10,229 nucleotides of DNA from contig JACOTQ010000055.1 of the NCBI GenBank assembly GCA_016178255.1, forward strand, positions 1 through 10,229, written 5' to 3'. This document shows positions 5,722 through 10,229 of this stretch, in pieces; positions within the stretch are counted from its first letter, which is position 1, and the number at the start of each line of letters is the position of its first letter. Under the pieces are notes generated by a model. The model searched no databases. It was not told the DNA's origin and was given only the letters and a program-made list of their open reading frames with translations. Source of the DNA: Candidatus Colwelliibacteriota bacterium. Lineage in GTDB: Bacteria; Patescibacteriota; Minisyncoccia; UBA6257; Colwellbacteraceae. The position numbers and the translations under genes were made by a program.

Positions 5722-6747
5722 ATGACTACCTTAATAATCGCGGTAATTTTTTTGGCGGTACTTATCATAGGCCACGAATTTGGCCACTTTGCCGTGGCTA
5801 AACTATTCGGCTTGAGAGTTGATGAATTCGGTTTTGGTTTCCCGCCCAGGATATTGAGTAAGAAAGTCGGCGAGACGGAATATACTTTAAACGCGATTCC
5901 TTTCGGAGGTTTCGTTAAAATTTATGGCGAGGACAGAAACGGCGTCGGCGCGGGAGATGATAAACGCAATTTTCAAAACATGGCTTCTTATAAGAAAGCT
6001 CTTGTAATAGTTTCCGGCGCCGTCATGAATTTTTTGATCGGATGGCTTGCAATATCAGCCGTTTTTATGATTGGAACGCCTCAGTCGGTTTTTGTAGGCC
6101 AAGTTCAAAGCGGTTCGCCCGCCTCTCTCGCCGGTATTGTTTCCGGCGATAGATTAGTTGAATTCAAGATGATTACAGATTTTACTTCTTTCATTGATTC
6201 GAACAGAGGTCAAAACATAGCTCTAAAGATTACAAGGAACAACGAAGAGATAAATATAAATGTTACCCCCAGAACCAATCCTCCGACTGGGGAAGGGCCG
6301 TTGGGAGTTTCCCTTATAGACGGAGGAGTTCCGAAACAAAGTTTCTTTAGGGCCTTATACGATGGCCTCAAAACTTCCGCTTCGATAATCGCCGTTATCT
6401 TCGCAAGCATTTTCAGCTTAATTATCAGTCTTTTTTCCGGTAATTGGGGACTTGCTTCCACCGTGAGTGGTCCGGTTGGGATTTTTGCTTTCCTGGGCAC
6501 CGCGACCAGCTTGGGCATTGTTTATCTTTTCCAGATATTGGGGCTAATTTCCTTGAATCTGGCGGCCATGAACGTGATACCGTTCCCAGCGTTGGACGGA
6601 GGACGTCTTTTCTTTGTAATTTACGAGAAAATCTCCGGCGGTAGGCTTAGCGAGCGATTTGAAAGCCTAAGCCATGCCATCGGTTTCGCAATACTGGTAT
6701 CTCTTATGATTGCTGTTACTATTAAGGATATTATGAAACTAATATGA
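5722..6747 (+). CDS. rseP: Site-2 intramembrane zinc metalloprotease, RseP/RasP family
   Basis: 341 residues; cleaves membrane-embedded segments of anti-sigma factors or leftover signal peptides. HExxH zinc motif HEFGH at residues 18-22 lies in the first membrane helix (TLIIAVIFLAVLIIGHEFGHFAVAKLFG). A single PDZ domain spans roughly 110-190 (QVQSGSPASLAGIVSGDRLVEF). The third zinc ligand is Asp292 in NVIPFPALDGGRL, followed by a terminal membrane helix. Hydrophobic stretches near 90-110, 215-240 and 260-285 complete a four-helix layout. E. coli RseP has two PDZ domains and about 450 residues, so this is a compact form. It begins three bases after frr and its TGA overlaps the proS ATG (ATGA at 6744-6747). 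No anti-sigma gene is nearby, so its substrate is unknown. Confidence 0.95.
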   Translation: MTTLIIAVIFLAVLIIGHEFGHFAVAKLFGLRVDEFGFGFPPRILSKKVGETEYTLNAIPFGGFVKIYGEDRNGVGAGDDKRNFQNMASYKKALVIVSGAVMNFLIGWLAISAVFMIGTPQSVFVGQVQSGSPASLAGIVSGDRLVEFKMITDFTSFIDSNRGQNIALKITRNNEEININVTPRTNPPTGEGPLGVSLIDGGVPKQSFFRALYDGLKTSASIIAVIFASIFSLIISLFSGNWGLASTVSGPVGIFAFLGTATSLGIVYLFQILGLISLNLAAMNVIPFPALDGGRLFFVIYEKISGGRLSERFESLSHAIGFAILVSLMIAVTIKDIMKLI

Positions 6748-7973
6748 GACAAAGCGAACTCTTCACTAAAACAATAAAAGAGGTACCTAAAGACGAGGAG
6801 GCGATTAACGGGAAATTGCTCGTAAGGGCCGGGTTTATAGATAAGGTAATGGCGGGCGTTTACAACTTTCTGCCTTTGGGAGTTAAGGTATTAAGGAATA
6901 TTGAGAAAATCATAAGAGACGAAATGGTTTTTTTAGGAGGTGAGGAGGTTTTAATGCCTTCCCTTCATCCTAAGGCTAATTGGGAACAAACCAGCCGTTG
7001 GGGAAGTTACGATAGTCTCTTTAGGTTCACGAGTTATTATTCTAAAATCGATTACGTCTTAGGTCCCACCCACGAAGAAATAGTTGCCCCGCTTGCGAAG
7101 AAATTCATCGTTTCATACAGGGATTTGCCTCGATACATATTCCAAATCCAGAATAAGTTCAGAGATGAAAAACGAGCCAAATCGGGAATTCTTCGCGGTC
7201 GTGAGTTCATTATGAAGGATTTGTATTCTTTCCACAGAAGCGAAAAAGACCTTGATGCTTATTATGAAAAAGCTAAAAAGTCATACGCGAAAATATATAA
7301 AAAGATGGGTCTTGGAGATTCTACTTATCTGACATTTGCCTCCGGAGGGACTTTCTCCAAATATTCTCACGAGTTTCAGACGCTCACTCCAGCCGGCGAG
7401 GATTATATTCATATATGCGATAAGTGCGCTGTGGCCGTGAATGATGAAATCATTAGTGAACAGAATGCTTGTCCTAATTGCGGCAATAAAAAGCTTCGCG
7501 AAGAGAAAGCTGTTGAAGTTGGTAATATATTCAAACTGAAAACCAAATATTCAGTTCCATTCGGTCTGCGTTACAAAGACGAACAAGGCAAAGAACAGGA
7601 CGTAATAATGGGTTGCTATGGCATAGGCTTAGGCCGTTTAATGGGAACGATAGTTGAGGTTCATCATGACGACAAAGGAATCATCTGGCCAGAATCAGTT
7701 TCGCCCTTTAAGGCCCACCTTATCGCCGTCGGTAACAAGAAAAGCTTCAGTAAAGCTGAGAAGTTTTATAAGGAGCTCCATAGTCGAGGCATTGAGGTTC
7801 TATATGATGATCGTGATGTTTCAGCGGGAGGGAAATTTGCCGAGGCGGACCTCATGGGCATTCCTTATCGGCTGGTTGTAAGCGACAAAACAGGCGCGAA
7901 GATAGAAGTTAAAAAGAGAAAAGAAAACAAAGTTGAGTTAAAAAACTATGGGGATCTTAGAAAGATTTTATAA
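6744..7973 (+). CDS. proS: Prolyl-tRNA synthetase, compact form without the editing insertion
   Basis: 409 residues; charges tRNA-Pro with proline. Class II features in order: motif 1 region AGVYNFLPLGVKVLRNIEKIIR; GPTHEE; motif 2 FRDEKRAKSGILRGREFIMKDLYSFH; a small four-cysteine block CDKC (Cys225, Cys228) and CPNC (Cys243, Cys246) resembling a zinc ribbon; motif 3 GCYGIGLGRLMGTIVE; then the anticodon-binding domain (KAHLIAVGN ... GIEVLYDDRDVSAGGKFAEADLMGIPYRLVVS). Typical bacterial enzymes are about 570 residues because an editing domain of about 180 residues sits between motifs 2 and 3. Here that space holds only the cysteine block, so correction of mischarged Ala-tRNA-Pro must come from elsewhere or be absent. 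The frame runs 26 bp into mreB2. This short form is usual for CPR bacteria, as far as I recall. Confidence 0.96.
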   Translation: MRQSELFTKTIKEVPKDEEAINGKLLVRAGFIDKVMAGVYNFLPLGVKVLRNIEKIIRDEMVFLGGEEVLMPSLHPKANWEQTSRWGSYDSLFRFTSYYSKIDYVLGPTHEEIVAPLAKKFIVSYRDLPRYIFQIQNKFRDEKRAKSGILRGREFIMKDLYSFHRSEKDLDAYYEKAKKSYAKIYKKMGLGDSTYLTFASGGTFSKYSHEFQTLTPAGEDYIHICDKCAVAVNDEIISEQNACPNCGNKKLREEKAVEVGNIFKLKTKYSVPFGLRYKDEQGKEQDVIMGCYGIGLGRLMGTIVEVHHDDKGIIWPESVSPFKAHLIAVGNKKSFSKAEKFYKELHSRGIEVLYDDRDVSAGGKFAEADLMGIPYRLVVSDKTGAKIEVKKRKENKVELKNYGDLRKIL

Positions 7974-8994
7974 AAACATCGGCATCGATTTGGGAACGGC
8001 AAATTTCCTGCTCTATCTTAAAGGACAGGGAATTGTTGTTAATGAGCCGACCCTGGTAGCGGTAAACACCCGAACAGGACAAATTTTGGCGGTAGGCGTT
8101 GGCGCTAAAAAAATGCTCGACCGAACGCCTGCCCACATCAATCTTATTAAGCCTCTTATGGCCGGGGTTATTTCCGATTTCGAAACCACCGAAGAAATCA
8201 TCAAATATTTTTTAAGGAAAGTAAGCGAAGACAGTTTCATTTCAAGATATAAATTAGCGGCCGTCAGCGTTCCGACCAACTTGACCGAAGTCGAAAGAAA
8301 ATCCGTTGAAGATGCGGTAATGTCTGCCGGAGTCTCCCGGGCCCTTCTGGTCGAAGAACCCATTGCTTCCGCTATCGGCGCTAGGCTTCCGGTTGAAGAG
8401 GCCATCGCTAATATGATTGTTGATGTGGGCGGCGGAACAACCGAAATTTCTATAATTTCTGTCGGCGGTACGGTCGTTTCTAAAAGCTTGAAGATTGCCG
8501 GGCAGAGATTTAATGAAGATATTATGAGATTCGTCAAAGACGAATTTAAGCTTATTATCGGGGAGCCGACCGCTGAAGAGCTTAAAATTAATATAGGGTC
8601 GGCCACCAGCCTCGATGAAAAAATGGAGATGGCGGCGCGTGGTCGGGATATCGGAACCGGCCTTCCTAAGGAAATTCTGGTAAGGGGGACGCATGTTCGC
8701 GCCGCGATGAGCAAATCATTGAAGTTGCTGGTTGAAGAAATAAAAATACTCATCGAAGAAGCCCCGCCCGAACTTGTAGGAGATATTTTACGGCGCGGCA
8801 TTCATCTCTCTGGGGGAGGCAGTTTGTTAAAAGCTTTGGATAGATATATTGAAAAAGAGATCTCGGTTCAAACGGAGGTTGTCGATGACCCTCTAACGTG
8901 TGTCGTAAGGGGGCTGGGGATTATAATAGAGGACCTGGATAAATATGAACCGATACTGTCGAATCAGCAGAAGCCAAAAATAATAAACCCGTGA
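7948..8994 (+). CDS. mreB: MreB paralogue 2, actin-like cell-shape protein with canonical motifs
   Basis: 348 residues. MGILERFYKNIGIDLGTANFLLYL matches the normal MreB start: an amphipathic membrane-binding stretch (MGILERFYKN), then the phosphate-1 motif. LLVEEPIASAIGARLPV carries the catalytic Glu region, MIVDVGGGTTEISII has the phosphate-2 Asp at 159, and GRDIGTGLPKEI, PPELVGDILRRGIHLSGGGSLLKALD and DDPLTCVVRGLG complete the fold. Unlike MreB1, the ATP-site residues are all of consensus type, so this is the likely working filament former. It starts inside proS (26-bp overlap) without a good Shine-Dalgarno, and ends in a GTGA overlap with mreC, giving the standard mreB-mreC-mreD order. Thr of GTANT is Phe here (GTANF), a mild change. 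Confidence 0.96.
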   Translation: MGILERFYKNIGIDLGTANFLLYLKGQGIVVNEPTLVAVNTRTGQILAVGVGAKKMLDRTPAHINLIKPLMAGVISDFETTEEIIKYFLRKVSEDSFISRYKLAAVSVPTNLTEVERKSVEDAVMSAGVSRALLVEEPIASAIGARLPVEEAIANMIVDVGGGTTEISIISVGGTVVSKSLKIAGQRFNEDIMRFVKDEFKLIIGEPTAEELKINIGSATSLDEKMEMAARGRDIGTGLPKEILVRGTHVRAAMSKSLKLLVEEIKILIEEAPPELVGDILRRGIHLSGGGSLLKALDRYIEKEISVQTEVVDDPLTCVVRGLGIIIEDLDKYEPILSNQQKPKIINP

Positions 8995-9653
8995 GGTATT
9001 TTTATGGCGCCCTACTGCTCATTACTGCCTCCGTGTTATTAATACACGGTGACGTCTTAAGTTTAAAGTTTTCTACCATCAGATTGTTAGGTAATGTCGG
9101 CCAAACTTTAGATTCCGGCGGCAATCTACAGGACAGAATCGCGATTTTGGAAAAAGAAAACGAAGATTTGAGGGTTCAGATTTTTAACAATAGCATCAGC
9201 TCTGGCAGTAACGTCAAGGTTTATTCAAGTTATCCGTTCAACAGCAGAAAAGACATCATTATCGCTGGTGGTTCTAATGATGGCTTTAAAGACGGCGATG
9301 TCGTTACGTTCGGAGATAAAATCTTGATAGGTAGAATAAGCGCTGTTTTTAATTCGTCAAGTATTGTTAAAACTGTTTTCGATGCCGATTGGGAAATGGC
9401 AGTAAGAATCGGCGTTCATGAAGTCGATGGACTTTTTAAAGGCGGTTCAAATCCTACTGTGACTCTCATACCTCAAGAGGCCGATATTAAAGCGGGAGAT
9501 TTGATTATTTCATCAAGCTCCGAATTCCCTTATGGTTTGGAGGTAGGCATTGTAAAGAATATTAACGATGTTGTGAGCACTCCTTTTAAAGCGGCGAACG
9601 TTGATCTGGGTGTGCAATTATGGCAATTGAAGGATGTTAAAGTTCATCATTAG
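8991..9653 (+). CDS. mreC: Rod shape-determining protein MreC
   Basis: 220 residues, shorter than the typical 270-300. It links the cytoplasmic MreB filament to extracytoplasmic wall synthases. One membrane helix lies at about 5-19 (YGALLLITASVLLIH), a short coiled coil at about 44-66 (GNLQDRIAILEKENEDLRVQI), then the MreC beta-barrel region (VYSSYPFNSRKDIIIAGGSNDGFKDGDVV, ILIGRISAV, TVFDADWEMAVRI, IKAGDLIISSSSEFPYGLEVGIV). The start is GTG at 8991, overlapping the mreB2 TGA by four bases; no in-frame ATG exists nearby. Its end overlaps mreD by 20 nt. The family assignment rests on order plus domain pattern and is secure. Confidence 0.92.
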   Translation: MRYFYGALLLITASVLLIHGDVLSLKFSTIRLLGNVGQTLDSGGNLQDRIAILEKENEDLRVQIFNNSISSGSNVKVYSSYPFNSRKDIIIAGGSNDGFKDGDVVTFGDKILIGRISAVFNSSSIVKTVFDADWEMAVRIGVHEVDGLFKGGSNPTVTLIPQEADIKAGDLIISSSSEFPYGLEVGIVKNINDVVSTPFKAANVDLGVQLWQLKDVKVHH

Positions 9654-10059
9654 CGCAACAGTCGTCGCTTTAGTTTCTTTATTGCAGACCACCAATCTTG
9701 CTTTCGTAGGCGGTGTAAAGCCGGACTTCTCTCTTGTCTTGGTATTATTTATGTCCATATTGTACAAAGACTGGCTTAAGAGGTCGATACTTATTTTTAT
9801 CGCCGCTTTTGTTTTGAAATTCAGCCCCGGCTTAGAAATCGAAAATGTTATTTTCATTGTGAGCGCCATAACTGGAGTATTGTTATTAGATTGGTTGCCG
9901 ATGAGCCCCATATTAAATTTATTCATAATCACTGGGGCGGCAACAGTCGTTTTTAACTTAAGTGCTTTCGAAATCCAAGTCTTTGCTGAAGAATTTATTT
10001 ATAATCTGATGGTGCTTTCTCTTTGTCTTGTGATATACAACCTATGGCGAAGAAAGTAA
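9634..10059 (+). CDS. mreD: Rod shape-determining protein MreD-like integral membrane protein
   Basis: 141 residues, almost wholly hydrophobic, with about four to five membrane segments: ISATVVALVSLLQTTNLAFV, PDFSLVLVLFMSIL, ILIFIAAFVLKF, VIFIVSAITGVLLLDWL, ILNLFIITGAATVVFN and a final helix LMVLSLCLVIYNLW. MreD sequences diverge strongly and conserved residues are few, so the assignment rests on size, topology, KPDFSLVLVLF near the second helix (MreD has a similar PD motif) and position straight after mreC. An in-frame TGA at 9628-9630 means ATG 9634 is the first possible start; its frame overlaps mreC by 20 nt and AGG directly precedes the ATG. Confidence 0.8.
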   Translation: MLKFIISATVVALVSLLQTTNLAFVGGVKPDFSLVLVLFMSILYKDWLKRSILIFIAAFVLKFSPGLEIENVIFIVSAITGVLLLDWLPMSPILNLFIITGAATVVFNLSAFEIQVFAEEFIYNLMVLSLCLVIYNLWRRK

Positions 10060-10229
10060 AAAAGAAGGAGATAGATTTCGATGAAGTTGTTTCAGACAGC
10101 GTTTCGGGAGATTTAGGTTCCAAAGAACTCCCTTTAAAAAAACATCCTTTTAACGCGGTTTTCACCGTATCTCTTGCTATTGCTTCCGTCGTCTTACTTA
10201 GGACATTCATTTTGGGCGGGGCAGAACAC
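10044..10229 (+). CDS. mrdA: Probable penicillin-binding protein 2, N-terminal part (runs off the window)
   Basis: 62 residues are visible from ATG 10044. They comprise a charged cytoplasmic stretch (MAKKVKKKEIDFDEVVSDS) and, at about 37-58, one membrane helix (FNAVFTVSLAIASVVLLRTFIL), followed by GGAEH at the edge. This is the expected start of a bitopic PBP2 transpeptidase, the elongasome enzyme that follows mreD in many genomes, and N-termini with an acidic DxDEVxxDS stretch before the helix recall Parcubacterial PBP2. The transpeptidase domain is outside the window, so any other single-anchor wall protein cannot be excluded. The ATG lies 16 nt inside the mreD frame and lacks a Shine-Dalgarno. 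Confidence 0.6.
   Translation, partial: MAKKVKKKEIDFDEVVSDSVSGDLGSKELPLKKHPFNAVFTVSLAIASVVLLRTFILGGAEH

Noticed and set aside
8254..8694. 146-residue minus-strand frame opposite mreB2 in a different phase.
   Set aside because: Overlaps both the real gene and another shadow frame, with no recognisable motif.
8013..8801. 262-residue open frame on the minus strand opposite mreB2.
   Set aside because: Antisense to a clearly conserved gene; Ser/Ile/Pro-rich low-complexity translation with no domain, typical of a shadow frame.
10070..10083. GGAG followed by ATG at 10081 as an alternative start of the last gene.
   Set aside because: That ATG is out of frame with the membrane-anchored reading frame that runs to the window edge.
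1..10229. CRISPR arrays, tRNA or rRNA genes, insertion sequences, integrase or attachment sites.
   Set aside because: No direct repeat arrays, cloverleaf-like segments, transposase motifs or terminal inverted repeats were seen.

Overview
The window looks like chromosomal DNA from a Candidate Phyla Radiation (Patescibacteria) bacterium, most likely of the Parcubacteria group. This is inferred from reduced gene forms: a ProRS of 409 residues without the editing insertion, a short zinc-less DnaX-type delta' subunit, a single-PDZ site-2 protease, short MreC and MreD, a PEGA-domain membrane protein, and tightly overlapping genes. TGA ends several genes (HTH-MurA, rseP, mreB2), so this is not a TGA-recoded lineage.

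Layout. Bases 1-241 hold the 3' end of methionine aminopeptidase. A PEGA-domain membrane protein converges on it (264-1571, minus). A 106-bp divergent region (1572-1677) carries two back-to-back sigma70-like promoters, both placed so that the mRNAs would be leaderless or nearly so. Going right, 1678-3198 encodes an unusual fusion: an XRE/Cro helix-turn-helix domain on a MurA-type enolpyruvyl transferase. Its arginine codons are 25 CGN to 2 AGR, against 3 to 13 in the mreB that follows, so it looks foreign. The 153-bp gap after it holds a very good promoter (TTGACA, 17 nt, TAAAAT) and what I read as the decayed 3' end of a second, canonical murA (about 3255-3349), now serving as the 5' leader and ribosome-binding region of the next gene.

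From 3352 to the right edge, nine genes run in one direction with gaps of 3 nt or less or with overlaps, so they probably form one operon: mreB1, holB, frr, rseP, proS, mreB2, mreC, mreD and the start of a probable PBP2 gene (mrdA). It joins cell-shape and peptidoglycan elongation genes (two mreB paralogues, mreC, mreD, PBP2) with a remnant of the widespread frr-rseP-proS cluster and a clamp-loader gene. MreB2 has canonical ATP-site motifs and an N-terminal membrane-helix-like extension. MreB1 lacks that extension and has changed ATP-site residues (Asp to Asn at 153), which suggests two specialised filament proteins.

The observations most worth checking are the HTH-MurA fusion, the murA remnant beside it (apparent in-place replacement of a core cell-wall gene), and the asymmetric MreB pair. 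No RNA genes, CRISPR arrays, insertion sequences or convincing intrinsic terminators were seen.
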